Assembly: GCA_028293125.1 (NCBI GenBank)
Contig: JAQGPJ010000025.1
Span: forward strand, 1 to 64,000
Reading direction: 5' to 3'
DNA length: 64,000 nt
Origin: Verrucomicrobiales bacterium
Lineage (GTDB): Bacteria > Verrucomicrobiota > Verrucomicrobiia > Verrucomicrobiales > V1-33
The number at the start of each line of letters is the position of its first letter. Position 1 is the first letter of the stretch. The position numbers and the translations under genes are program-made. Shown one piece after another: positions 45,383-55,649 of this stretch. Under the pieces are notes generated by a model. It was not told the DNA's origin, searched no databases, and saw only the letters and a program-made list of their open reading frames with translations.

Positions 45383-48300
45383 ATGATTAAAAGGATCCCC
45401 CTTTCCCTCCGGACTTTGGCTCCCCTGTGGCTGCTGGCGCTGTGTGTTCCGGCCTGGGCGCAGCCGCTGCCGCAGGCCAATGAAAAAGCCCAGCGTTATT
45501 ACGACAGCCTGCTCAAACGCCCGGTGCCGGGAGCGGCGTTTGACCGGTTTTACGGGGCTTGGCTGGACTCTGAGACGCTGGAGTCCCTGGAGAAATGGCT
45601 GAGCGCCAAAGCGGACGCCCCCAACGCTCCGGCGGGGGCCCGGCTGCTGCTGGCCTATTTTTACTCGCGCCAGAGCGAGCCGCAGAAGGCCATCGCCCAG
45701 TTCAGCAAAGTCCTGGCGGCGGATCCAGTCAATGCGGACGCCTGGTATCAGAAGGCCATGGCGTCCGCCCGGCTGCTGGATTCGGCGGCGGCGCTGAAGG
45801 ATCTGGAAAAGGCCGCGCAGGCCAAACCCTCCAAGCTGCTGGCGGCGCAGATCCGGCAGGCCCAGGGCCGGCTGCTGGCACGCCAGGGCCAGCCGGAGGA
45901 GGCGCGGAAGGTGTGGCAGGAACTGCTGGCGGCCAGTCCCGGTGACGAGGCCCTGGCGGAGGATCTCATTGATCTCCAGATGGCCGAGGGGCTTTATGAT
46001 GACGCTCTGGCCACCACGCAGAAACTGTTGGCGGGCACCCGCGATGCCTACAAAAAGGTCCAGCGCCGGTTGAGACTGGGGGAGATTTACCTGAAGTCCG
46101 GCAAGCGGGACGAGGCTGTGAAGGTCTGGCGCTCCTGCCTGGATGACACAGGATCGGACTCGTGGCTGGAGAAAGAGATCCTGGCGCAGCTGGAACAGGC
46201 CTTCCGGCGGGAGGACGCCATGGATCCCCTGATGAAGGAGATGGCGGAGCTTACCGCAAAATACCCGCAGCGGCTCACCCTCCGCCGCCATTATGCCAAA
46301 CTGCTGGCGGAGACCGGCGACTTGGACAGCGCGGTGAAGGCTTACCGGGGGATCCTGGAGCTGGCACCAGGGGAGCGGAGCGTGCGCGAGGGCTTCATCG
46401 ACCTGCTGAAGGACAACAAACGCCTGCCGGAGGCGGTGGAGCAGCTGAGGGAGCTGGTGCGGCTGAATCCCGGCGATTTGGAACTGCTGGCGCGGCTGGC
46501 GGATTTGCAGTCGGACAGCGGGGACAAGGCCGGAGCCAAGGCCTCGATGGAGCTTTTTCTGACCAAATCCGACCAGGGCGAGGCCGCATGGCTGCGGGTG
46601 GCGGCGGCGCTCGAGCGGTATGGAATGAAGGAGGACGCTTTGGCGCAGTATCGGCGCACGGCGGAGAAGTTCCCGGACAACCCGTCCGCCCGCGGTGCCT
46701 GGGCGGCGGCCCTCCACACCCAGGGGGAGAGGGAGAAAGCGTTCGGGGTGTGGCGGGAGCTGGTGAAGGGCGCGGATGCGGCGGGCCTGGCCACGGTGGC
46801 GCGGGCCGTGGCGTCACGCGGCGAACACGCCCTGGCGTATGAGCTTCTGAAGGCGCGGGAGCCGGAGTTTGCCAGGGACCCGGTTTTCCTGGCCCTGCTG
46901 TGCGATGAGGCGTCGGAGGTGGACAAACCGGGGGAGGCGCTGCCGTGGGCGCTGACGCTGGTGAGGATGTCACGGGACGCGGTGGAGCTGGAGGGCGCGG
47001 TCGCGCGCTGCCTGAAGCTGGCGGACAAGGCGGAGAAGATCGATGAGCTGCGGACACAGTTGCAGGCCGGCACCCTGACCGCGCAGGAGAAATGCCTGCT
47101 GGCGGAACTGCTGGACCGCCATGCCGATCCCCAGCGCGCGGACGCCCTGCTGAAGGAGGTGGCGGCGGCGGAGCCTGAACTGGCCACGGCGGCCCTGGTG
47201 CGCCTGCAGGGGCAGCGGAATGACTACGCGGGAGCGGCGGATTCCCTGAAAAGGCTGATCGAAAGCCCCGGCGGACGGAAATCCGTCCATGTGCAGCGTC
47301 TGGTGGAGCTTTACCGCCGGGCGGGCAGGGCGGAGGAGGCGCTGGCGTGGATTCCGGAATGGAAAAAGCTGTCGCCGGGCAGTGTGCTGCCTTGGCAGAT
47401 GGAGGCGGAGCTGCAGTCCGATGCCGGAAAAGGAAAGGATGCCCTGCGCGCGCTGCGCCAGGCCTCGCAGGAGTTTCCCGACAATGAGGACATCCGGGCC
47501 CAGCTGGCGTCGGCCTACCGGGCCGAGGGGCAGCTGGCGGATGCGCAGCGGATTTACATGGCGCTGTATGAAGGCGCGGCGGACACCGCTGCCCGCATCC
47601 GCTGGGCCGGGATGCTGGCGGAGGTGGCGAAGGAAGCGGGGAAAACCGAGGACCTGATCGAAACCTTCGAGCAGCGCCACAAAGCCAACCGCACTTCCCC
47701 GGCCCCGCTGCTGGTGCTGGCGGAGATTCACCGGGTCACGGACAACTATGAGGGCCGCCGTAAGGCGCTCGTGGAGGCGGTGAGGGTGAAGCCGGGGGAA
47801 GTGGGGCTGCTGATGGAGATCGCTCGCATCGCGGAGCAGGAGGAGAAGTATGACGACGCCTTGGAGACCCTGCGCGAGGCCGCGCCGCTGGATAAAACCG
47901 GCAAGGTCCGGCAGATGATCACCCGTGTGCTTTTCGCGGCCGGACGGGAGGAGGAGGGCATGAGGGGACTGCGGGAGCTTTTCACCGGCCCTCCGGATGC
48001 CACAGCGGTGGAGAATGTGGCGGACTCGCTGGTGGCGCAGGATCTGTGGGGGCAGGCGGCGGATTTCCTGCTGGACCAGCTGCCATATTTTCCTGACAAC
48101 TACCGGCTGCATTATTACTGCGCCGTGGCCCTGGAGCAGGAGGGGCGGCTGGGAGCGGAGTTCGATTCCGCCGGCGTCTCCGGCAAACCCGCACGTCAGG
48201 GGACAGCGGCGGATGGTCAGTCCGGGCCCGCGCCTGGGACCGGCCCCGTTCCGGTGATCCGGAAAACCGGGGCTGTGGATCTGTTTCTCAAAATACGCGG

Positions 48301-51300
48301 TATGACCAAAGAGCTGCCGGCTCCCGCACTGCCGGTCCTGCCGGCCAGCATTCAGGGAAACCGGACCGGACCTGATTTTTACGCGGAGCTGGCCAAAGTG
48401 GCGCCGCCGAAGGCCGTGGAGATCCTGAGGCTTGGGCAGACGGCCTCCATGGCTTATCAGTACCGCCAGCGCGGTGCCCGCAGCCGCATGGCCGGTGGAC
48501 TGGCGGTGCCGCCGCAGCTGGACACCGTGCGCAGCATGGCTCTGGCGCACCTGCTGGCGGTGAGCGGCGGACTGCCGGAGGAGGGCCGGGCAAAGCTGAT
48601 TGCGGCCCTGACGGCGGAGGGCCTGCCGCAGCCGCAGTGGCTGATGGATGCCGGCGTGGTCCCGCCCTCGGGCGGATTCCGTCAGCCGGATTATTCGGAG
48701 CCTTTGGAGAAGGAGCCGGACAGCGAGGCGCTGCACACCCTGCAGGTGCTGGCGGCCACGGGCAATGCCCGGATCACCGGCGCGCAGCTGCTGAAATCCC
48801 AGTCTGTTCTGCGGCCCCACTGGCCGGTCATGGCGCAGATGGCCGCCCTGGGGCTGATCCGCGGGGAGTTGCCTGAGGAGCAGGCGGAGTTCGCCAAAAC
48901 AGTGGATGAACTCGCCGCCCAGGAGGAGTCCCCCGGCCTGATCCTGATGAACGGCGTGACCCAGGCGCTGTATCAGATCAACAACCGCCGCGGGTTTTCC
49001 ATTCCGGAAGTCAACCGCGCGAAGTTCGCCAGCCTGCAGAGCCGCATCCTGCCATGGCTGCGGGCCGACGGCGTGCAGCGGCAGAACCTGGGCTATGTTT
49101 TCCTCCAGCTGGCCGCCGGTCTGGCGGAGGGTGGGGACCTCACGCCGCTGGTGAAAATGCTGGATGAGGAGATCGCTTACTGGACCTCCGACCCTGACCG
49201 GAAAGCAGCCATGATGCGGCTGCCGTCCTCCGGACCGAACCAGACACCGCCCGTGGCGCAGGAGCTGACCTTTCCCCCGGTCCGGCTGCCGGATTTCCCG
49301 CCGCAGGTGCAGCAGGTGCTGAATGGCCAAGGGCTGCGGATGCAGGGCCTGACCCTGGCCGATGACCCCGCCCAGTGGAAAGAGGCGCTGAAGGCGGCGA
49401 AGGACCCCGTGCTGCGCGTGCTGGTGGCCAATGCCGCGGATGACAAGGAGGCCGTCAAAAAAGAGGTGCAGGCGCTGGCCTCCGCCCCTGCGCCCACGGC
49501 GGACGCGCTGATGCTGGCGGCGGCGCTCGAGGGGCAGGAGGAGCATTACGCCGAAGCCGTGGGCTGGCTGCGCAAAGCCTGGGATCTGCCGGTGTCCCGC
49601 GAGGCCCGGCGCATGCTGGACAGCGCGGTGCTGGCCTGGTCCCTGAAATTGATCGAAAGCAACGCCCAGCTGCCGGAGGACGATCCCGTGCGCTTGGCGG
49701 GCCGGGAGGCGGCCCTGCGGATGCGTCGGGAAAATCTCAATGCCGGCCAGCGTTCGGAGCTGGCGGACGCCTTTGAAACCCTGGGGCTCAAGCGCGAGGC
49801 CGACCGCATGGCGGCGGCCGCGGCCAACAGCTCCATGCCGGGGGCGCGCGGCATGACCACCTCCATGATGATGTCGGGAGCGCGCAACCGCTCGCAGATT
49901 CAGACCTTGGTGGACAAGGGTAAACGGGAGGAGGCGGTGAAAAGCGCTCTGCGGCAGCTGCGCGACCAGGCCCGCGTCTGGATCGGCGGCAACGACGGCT
50001 CCGTGCGCTACATGGCCCAGGAGTGGCTGCAGGATGTGCGCCGCAGTTCCCTGACCCGCGAGCTTCAGGAGGCGCTGCGGGCGGAAACGAAGGAGGATGC
50101 CTCCAGCCTGGCGCTGCGCGCGGCGGCATGGGATATTCTGGGTGAGCCCAAAACAGCGGTCCCTCTGTACCGCAAGGCCCTGGAGCTGAAGCCGAAGGAC
50201 ACCGGTGTGCAGACCGCGCTGGCGCTGTCCCTGCTGACCCAGGATCCGAAGGAGGCCATCGGTCTGATCTCGCGGATGGACGCGGTCCAGTTCACGGGCA
50301 TCACGAATGTCCTTCAGAACATGATGGACCAGTTCAACACCTTCGAGTCCCGGTTCTCCCTGCTGGAGGCTGTGGAGGCAATCCTGGGCCGGATGACGCC
50401 GGAGCAGACCGTGCGGCAGGATATGTCGTGGTCCCTGTATCTGCTGGAGAATGTCATGCAGCAGGGGTACAGCGAGAAGGAGTCGCTTCAGATCGGATCC
50501 CTGTATGAAAACGATCCGGAGGAGGCGGAGGCGCAATCAGAGGCGGAGGAGGGTGGCGGCGGCGGGAATAGTGACAACGGCGGGGAGGCTGTGGGCCAAA
50601 AGGCGAAAATCGAGACCTTGCAGCAGCGCCGCCTGAAATTGCACGATTCCGTGTGCCGCCGCATGATGCAGCTGCCAGGACTGGCGGAGCCGGCGTTCCG
50701 GCGCTTCGCGGGCGTGGTGCTGGCGCAGAACCTCGCCAGCCCGGCCCCCGGGGAGCTCGATACCCTGGCCATGGAGGTCCTGAAGGTGGAGGCCAAACAG
50801 CGCGGGTCCGGTCAGAACTCCGGCCGGCGGTATTATTACAGCAACAATCAGGCGATCCGCATGCCGTCCCCGGTGGACTGGCTGCTGGAGCGTGCTTGGA
50901 AGGCGAAGGATCCGCGGATGGTGATGGAGCGGCTGGCCCCGGTGCTGCGGCAGCAGGGCGGGGACGCGCTGAAGGAGATGGAGCTCCAAGCCGCGCTTTA
51001 TTTCTGCCCGGACGCGGATTTCCAAAAAACGGTGGGGGATTATCTCAAGCGCCACCAGTCCGGCCAGCAGCCGTCAGGCGGCGAGCCCACGACCCACCTG
51101 GCCGCCGCCCTGCGCATCATGAGTCTGCGCGGGCTCCAGGCGGACCTGACGGATGCCCTGGTGGACTCCATTAAGGCGCTGAACAGCAACTTCTTCGGCG
51201 GCCAGGAGCTGACTCCGGTGCTGGATTACGCGGAGTATCTGATGGAGAACCGGGGGGAGCCGGCGGCCCATGCCTTCCTGGGCCGCATCAGCGCGGTCGC

Positions 51301-54300
51301 GCTGGGGCCGGAGGCGAAGCGTCAGGATTTCCTGACGAAAAACTATCAGCCCCGCAACGGCTTCAACAGCCCCGCCGGCATGATGATTTACCGCTGGGTC
51401 CAGATGCTGCGCACGGGGCTGAACCGTCCACTGCTGGTGCTGCCCATGTTCGCCCAGGCCGAGGAGGAACTGGTTCCCTATCTTGGCAGTGAGGAGACGG
51501 CCGGACAGCCGGTGCTGCACAACTACGGCTCCGCGTTCCAGCGACGGAATTCTATTCCCGAGAAGTCGGAGAAGTTTCTGAAGTTTATCAAAACCACGCC
51601 GCTGATTGCGGATGCCGCCGGTTTTCGGAGTTACCCCGATCCCCGGCAGGGCACCCAGTCCCCGGTGGTGGAACTGCTCAAGCAGCTGTCCCAGCACCCG
51701 AAGCGCGCGGAACTGGCGCCGGCGCTGGACAGCCTGCCGAAAACGTTCGGCACCGATCTGCTGCGGAGCGTGCTCGGGCGGGGCGATTCCGACGATGCCG
51801 CCGACCTGGTGGCCAAAGTGCTGGGAGCGCGCCTTGCGGAGATCCAGGCGCTGCCGCCGGAGCGGTGGGCGGATTTTGTGGTGCTGCGGAAGGGCTTCGG
51901 TCCAGGCGGGGACGCGGATGCCTCCGTGAAAGCCTTCGATGAATGGAGCAAGAAACTTGATTCCCGGACCAGCACGGCGGATGTGGAGAAACTGCTGGCC
52001 GCCAAGGATGCGGACTCCCTTGCCAGGGGGGACGCCCAGATGATCGCCTGGCTGCAGCCGCCGCTGACAGCGGTGCTGACCAGCAGCGATCCGCGCGGCG
52101 CTGATGCCCTGATCAAAGCCCGGGTGCTGGTGGAGGGAGCCCGCCGCGCGCGCGGAGTGACCCAACTGGGTTTCAATGACGGCTCAAGCATGCTGGGACA
52201 GGTGCTGGGATCCGTGCTCAACAAGCCGCTGGTGATACCGGATGCGGAAAAGGCCGCCCGCACGGTGGCGGCCGTGCTTCAGGGACTGACGTCGGCGGAG
52301 GGTTTTCCGGTGGAGTGGAGCAACCGGATTTCCTCCGGTTTTGACCACTTGCTGGCGTCGGCGGCAATCAAAACGGAAGACGGAAAAACAATCACCCGGT
52401 TGAAGGCGTTTGCAGAGGCCGCCAAACTGAACGGCCAGGCGCACGCGCTGCTTTTTGGCCCGGTGCGGCGGCTGCTGTCCCGGAGCGATGTGACCCTTTC
52501 GTCGGAGGATCGGGCTTGGCTGGAGGCGGCGGTACCGAATGCCGGCGGTGTCCTGGGCACCATTCTCGCGGCCCGTCCGCCGGTGCCGGTGCCGGCGGAT
52601 GCGGGAGAGGGGAAGGATTCCACCCAGGCCCCCGTGGAGGCTTGGCTGCGGGCGCGGATGGCGGATGCCGCGCTGCCCCTGCCGGTGCGTCTGGGCCTGA
52701 CTTCGGATGGGCTGCGGAGCCTGAAGGAGCCGGCCTGGCCAACAGCGGCGGCGGCGGTGACGCTGCTGACGGAAAACTGGAAGTCCGGGCAGCCGGTCAC
52801 GGCGGCGGATGCGGTGCTGATTCTGGATCAGTTCAACGGAGCGCTCCCCCAGGGAGACGGCAAGGCGGTGCCGGAGGCGGCCAAACCGCTGGCCGCGGAT
52901 CTCGCGGCGGCTTGGCGGAAAACCTTGGCCGACGCCACGCGCGGCCCCGGATCCTACGGCTACCGTCCCATGCCGGTGCAGCGGAGCGAGTTCAGCCGCT
53001 CCCTGCTGACCCTGTTCCTGACCCTGCGGGACTCCAACAGTCTCAATGCCCTGCTGAACGCCATGGGACCGCAGGTGGACCGGGGCTGGCTGGCGCTGAT
53101 CGTGGCCGGGGGACAAGAGGAGATGGCCCGGCGGTTGGTAGTGCCCATGCGGCCGCAGATCCTGGCACTGGGCAACCATACCGTAAAGTTCTCCAAAGCA
53201 CTGGCGGATCATCTGCCGGGCTTCCTGGCCGGCATCACGGATGAGCGCACCCGCATTGTGACAGAGGCGCTGCTGGTTTCCCTGCCGGATCCCGGCGCAC
53301 CGTTGCCGGCGGATCCCAAAAGGCGCAGCCGGGTCAGCGATCAGTCCAAAGCATCCCCCGCCGACGAGGCCAAGGCCGCGGAGGGAATGAAGGGCGTGCC
53401 CGACCGGCTGGCGCGGATCTCGGCCCTGCTGGACCGGCTGCCGCTGGATGCCTTCAAAACCCGCACGGATCTGGAGCCGTTGGTGACACTTTACGCCGCG
53501 GAGGAGAGTCTGGCGGAAAAAGCGGCCCCGCTGCTGAACCGCTATGTGGAGGGGGATTCCCTGGCGGCGGCCAGCCTGATGGATGACGCCAATCAACGCG
53601 AGCTCCGCTGCGGCATTCTGAGCAAAGAACTGCTGCGCCGGCTGAAGGCCGGTGACGTTCCCAAAGTGGAGGAGACGCTGCGGGAGCTGGACGACAGCCT
53701 GACCGGCAACCAGACTTATTATTCCCGTCAGGAGGCCGGGAAACTATATCCGCTGATGCACGGACTGATCACCTCCTCCTGGAGTGCCTGGCCGCCGGAA
53801 ACCCGCATGCGGGTCCGGAATCTGTGGCTCAGTTTGTCGCTCGACACCGACGAAAGCCAAGCAGCCACCACCGAGTCGTTGGAGAGTTCGCGCGCGGCGA
53901 TGGCCCTGTTTCTCTACGCACTGGAGGATGATATGAAGACCTTTGTCCGTCTGACGTCAAGCCGTCCGGCGGCGGTGCGCACACAGTTCGCGGCCCGGCT
54001 GGAGGCGGCACCCCTGATCGATGTGCTGAACACTGTGAAGTATCCCTGGAGCGGCGGCACCGCGGAGATCAGCGCTGCCAAAACCCGCGTGCTGCTGCGC
54101 ATGATCAGCCAGCAGCCGTTTGTGCTGCCGGGTTCGCGGTCCAGTCACTTCGCCTATTTCCGGCATCTGATCCCCTCCGGCTGGATTACTGCGGAGGATA
54201 TCGCTGCCAATGCCGGGGCGCTGCGGGCGCAGGACACCCCCCACCCGGAGGATCTGCCGGCGGAACTGGCGGCCTTTCAGATTCAGGAGGGAAAAGGCCC

Positions 54301-55471
54301 GTGGGAGACCGCCGCCAAAAATCTGGAGACCGCCCAGTCCCGGATCGCGGCGGATGATTTCCTCAGCCTGGCCAAGCTGACCTTGCTGCGCACGAGGCTG
54401 ATGGAGAAGCAGGGCCGGGCGGCGGAGGCGCTGACGCTGCTGACCGCCTACAAGGTTCCGGACGCGCTGCCCCCTTTGGTAAGGCGGGAATTTGAGAGGC
54501 GCCTGCCGGAACTGAAAACGCTGGCCGCGCTGCAAAGCGGCGGACCGGAGAAGCTGATCGCGGAATTCACCGGCTCCCTGACGGAAAAACCGGAGGATCC
54601 GGAGGAGTGGACGAAGCTGGCGGGGGCGCTGAGTCTGTCCGGTCAGCAGCTGATGAATCAGGACCGTCCCGCCGAAGCCGCCAACTACTTCGGCATGGCT
54701 TCGGTGATCATAGGAAAGCTGGCCGCCAAGGATCCTGCCAAATACACGCCGCAGGTGCACGCTCCGGCCAAAAAATGGCAGGAGGCCGCCAAGGCCGCCA
54801 AACTACCGGGCGCGCCCCGCACGCTGGTGCCCGCCGGCAGTGCCTGGAAATATACTCTGACGCCGCCAACACCGGAGAATTGGAGGCAGCCGGCTTTCGA
54901 CGATCAAAGCTGGAAGTCCGGCGAAGCTCCGATCGGTTACGGGGAGCCGTGGCTGAAGACGGATGTCGCCACCGGACCGGACAAGTCCAAACCCTTCACG
55001 CTGTGGCTGCGCCGGGAGTTTGACACCCAGGAGGTGGCCGGGAGGTTGACCTTGGAGCTGATGCGCGATGACGGCGCGGTGGTATATCTGAATGGAAAGG
55101 AGATCGCCCGCTCCAATCTTCCTGCGGAGGATCTACAGCCCGAAACTCCGGCCAGTTCGACTGTCCAAGGTGACGAAGCCGAGCGGAAGTATCACTCCCT
55201 CATTGTGAAGGCCAAAGCCCTGCTGGTTCCAGGCCGCAATGTGCTGTCGGTGGAGGTGCATCAGGACCAGGCCGGCAGCTCCGACCTGACCCTCGATCTG
55301 GCGCTGCACGCGGATCAGCTGGAACCTTGGGAGGCGGTTCAGAAACTGGATCCCGCCACCTTGGCATCCACCCTCGGCAAAGTTTGGGCCCAGCTGCCCG
55401 CCGCTTTCCGCGATGCGGTGGTCATGCCTGGCATTTCCGCCGGAGGGTCTTCGGGGGCGGAGGAAAAATAA
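45383..55471 (+). CDS. Giant secreted TPR-repeat protein (3362 residues)
   Basis: The exported protein has a signal peptide (MIKRIPLSLR... cleaved after AWA, residue 26). Its N-terminal third or more is a long series of TPR-like helical repeats (for example AIAQFSKVLAADPVNADAWYQKAMA, AVKAYRGILELAPGERSVREGFIDLL, AVEQLRELVRLNPGDLELLARLADL). The middle is alpha-helical with fewer canonical repeats and an acidic Gly-rich patch (about 1713-1735). A C-terminal beta-sandwich (about 3145-3362; FDDQSWKSGEAPIGYGE, LWLRREFDT, DGAVVYLNGKEIARSNLP) resembles the carbohydrate-binding-like domain seen with LTD/CotH proteins. The role is unknown; a periplasmic or surface scaffold is plausible. It starts 255 bp after the divergent dehydrogenase. 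GC content and codon use match its neighbours. Confidence 0.88.
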   Translation: MIKRIPLSLRTLAPLWLLALCVPAWAQPLPQANEKAQRYYDSLLKRPVPGAAFDRFYGAWLDSETLESLEKWLSAKADAPNAPAGARLLLAYFYSRQSEPQKAIAQFSKVLAADPVNADAWYQKAMASARLLDSAAALKDLEKAAQAKPSKLLAAQIRQAQGRLLARQGQPEEARKVWQELLAASPGDEALAEDLIDLQMAEGLYDDALATTQKLLAGTRDAYKKVQRRLRLGEIYLKSGKRDEAVKVWRSCLDDTGSDSWLEKEILAQLEQAFRREDAMDPLMKEMAELTAKYPQRLTLRRHYAKLLAETGDLDSAVKAYRGILELAPGERSVREGFIDLLKDNKRLPEAVEQLRELVRLNPGDLELLARLADLQSDSGDKAGAKASMELFLTKSDQGEAAWLRVAAALERYGMKEDALAQYRRTAEKFPDNPSARGAWAAALHTQGEREKAFGVWRELVKGADAAGLATVARAVASRGEHALAYELLKAREPEFARDPVFLALLCDEASEVDKPGEALPWALTLVRMSRDAVELEGAVARCLKLADKAEKIDELRTQLQAGTLTAQEKCLLAELLDRHADPQRADALLKEVAAAEPELATAALVRLQGQRNDYAGAADSLKRLIESPGGRKSVHVQRLVELYRRAGRAEEALAWIPEWKKLSPGSVLPWQMEAELQSDAGKGKDALRALRQASQEFPDNEDIRAQLASAYRAEGQLADAQRIYMALYEGAADTAARIRWAGMLAEVAKEAGKTEDLIETFEQRHKANRTSPAPLLVLAEIHRVTDNYEGRRKALVEAVRVKPGEVGLLMEIARIAEQEEKYDDALETLREAAPLDKTGKVRQMITRVLFAAGREEEGMRGLRELFTGPPDATAVENVADSLVAQDLWGQAADFLLDQLPYFPDNYRLHYYCAVALEQEGRLGAEFDSAGVSGKPARQGTAADGQSGPAPGTGPVPVIRKTGAVDLFLKIRGMTKELPAPALPVLPASIQGNRTGPDFYAELAKVAPPKAVEILRLGQTASMAYQYRQRGARSRMAGGLAVPPQLDTVRSMALAHLLAVSGGLPEEGRAKLIAALTAEGLPQPQWLMDAGVVPPSGGFRQPDYSEPLEKEPDSEALHTLQVLAATGNARITGAQLLKSQSVLRPHWPVMAQMAALGLIRGELPEEQAEFAKTVDELAAQEESPGLILMNGVTQALYQINNRRGFSIPEVNRAKFASLQSRILPWLRADGVQRQNLGYVFLQLAAGLAEGGDLTPLVKMLDEEIAYWTSDPDRKAAMMRLPSSGPNQTPPVAQELTFPPVRLPDFPPQVQQVLNGQGLRMQGLTLADDPAQWKEALKAAKDPVLRVLVANAADDKEAVKKEVQALASAPAPTADALMLAAALEGQEEHYAEAVGWLRKAWDLPVSREARRMLDSAVLAWSLKLIESNAQLPEDDPVRLAGREAALRMRRENLNAGQRSELADAFETLGLKREADRMAAAAANSSMPGARGMTTSMMMSGARNRSQIQTLVDKGKREEAVKSALRQLRDQARVWIGGNDGSVRYMAQEWLQDVRRSSLTRELQEALRAETKEDASSLALRAAAWDILGEPKTAVPLYRKALELKPKDTGVQTALALSLLTQDPKEAIGLISRMDAVQFTGITNVLQNMMDQFNTFESRFSLLEAVEAILGRMTPEQTVRQDMSWSLYLLENVMQQGYSEKESLQIGSLYENDPEEAEAQSEAEEGGGGGNSDNGGEAVGQKAKIETLQQRRLKLHDSVCRRMMQLPGLAEPAFRRFAGVVLAQNLASPAPGELDTLAMEVLKVEAKQRGSGQNSGRRYYYSNNQAIRMPSPVDWLLERAWKAKDPRMVMERLAPVLRQQGGDALKEMELQAALYFCPDADFQKTVGDYLKRHQSGQQPSGGEPTTHLAAALRIMSLRGLQADLTDALVDSIKALNSNFFGGQELTPVLDYAEYLMENRGEPAAHAFLGRISAVALGPEAKRQDFLTKNYQPRNGFNSPAGMMIYRWVQMLRTGLNRPLLVLPMFAQAEEELVPYLGSEETAGQPVLHNYGSAFQRRNSIPEKSEKFLKFIKTTPLIADAAGFRSYPDPRQGTQSPVVELLKQLSQHPKRAELAPALDSLPKTFGTDLLRSVLGRGDSDDAADLVAKVLGARLAEIQALPPERWADFVVLRKGFGPGGDADASVKAFDEWSKKLDSRTSTADVEKLLAAKDADSLARGDAQMIAWLQPPLTAVLTSSDPRGADALIKARVLVEGARRARGVTQLGFNDGSSMLGQVLGSVLNKPLVIPDAEKAARTVAAVLQGLTSAEGFPVEWSNRISSGFDHLLASAAIKTEDGKTITRLKAFAEAAKLNGQAHALLFGPVRRLLSRSDVTLSSEDRAWLEAAVPNAGGVLGTILAARPPVPVPADAGEGKDSTQAPVEAWLRARMADAALPLPVRLGLTSDGLRSLKEPAWPTAAAAVTLLTENWKSGQPVTAADAVLILDQFNGALPQGDGKAVPEAAKPLAADLAAAWRKTLADATRGPGSYGYRPMPVQRSEFSRSLLTLFLTLRDSNSLNALLNAMGPQVDRGWLALIVAGGQEEMARRLVVPMRPQILALGNHTVKFSKALADHLPGFLAGITDERTRIVTEALLVSLPDPGAPLPADPKRRSRVSDQSKASPADEAKAAEGMKGVPDRLARISALLDRLPLDAFKTRTDLEPLVTLYAAEESLAEKAAPLLNRYVEGDSLAAASLMDDANQRELRCGILSKELLRRLKAGDVPKVEETLRELDDSLTGNQTYYSRQEAGKLYPLMHGLITSSWSAWPPETRMRVRNLWLSLSLDTDESQAATTESLESSRAAMALFLYALEDDMKTFVRLTSSRPAAVRTQFAARLEAAPLIDVLNTVKYPWSGGTAEISAAKTRVLLRMISQQPFVLPGSRSSHFAYFRHLIPSGWITAEDIAANAGALRAQDTPHPEDLPAELAAFQIQEGKGPWETAAKNLETAQSRIAADDFLSLAKLTLLRTRLMEKQGRAAEALTLLTAYKVPDALPPLVRREFERRLPELKTLAALQSGGPEKLIAEFTGSLTEKPEDPEEWTKLAGALSLSGQQLMNQDRPAEAANYFGMASVIIGKLAAKDPAKYTPQVHAPAKKWQEAAKAAKLPGAPRTLVPAGSAWKYTLTPPTPENWRQPAFDDQSWKSGEAPIGYGEPWLKTDVATGPDKSKPFTLWLRREFDTQEVAGRLTLELMRDDGAVVYLNGKEIARSNLPAEDLQPETPASSTVQGDEAERKYHSLIVKAKALLVPGRNVLSVEVHQDQAGSSDLTLDLALHADQLEPWEAVQKLDPATLASTLGKVWAQLPAAFRDAVVMPGISAGGSSGAEEK

Positions 55472-55480
55472 TATAAGGAA

Positions 55481-55598
55481 GGTAAAAGGGTTCAGGGTTC
55501 AGAAGGGCTGTTGTGGATTTCATCAGCAAAAATCCCCGCATTTTCCAGCCTTTCCCTGAACCCTGAACCTTGAACCCTGAACCCTGAACCCTTTTACC
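55481..55598. repeat. 22-bp perfect inverted repeat enclosing CCCTGAA heptamers
   Basis: The arm at 55481-55502 (ggtaaaagggttcagggttcag) is exactly complementary in reverse to 55577-55598. The right half contains five tandem heptamers CCCTGAA (55554-55588, the third CCTTGAA), and the left arm carries two complementary copies. Partial pairing continues inward (aagggctg with cagccttt). The transcript would fold into a long hairpin just after the giant TPR gene and could end or stabilise its mRNA. Confidence 0.85.
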
Positions 55599-55649
55599 TC
55601 TTTTAGCCCATTGACCGTTGTTCAGGCTGCGCGTAAGCGGCTGGGACGC

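Noticed and set aside
46970-50536. 1188-codon open frame on the minus strand
   Set aside because: Antisense to the TPR gene; Leu/Arg/His/Gln-rich composition with no domain, as expected from a shadow of a GC-rich gene.
55554-55588. Telomere or replication terminus made of CCCTGAA repeats
   Set aside because: Only five copies lying between ordinary genes on both sides; nothing indicates a linear end.
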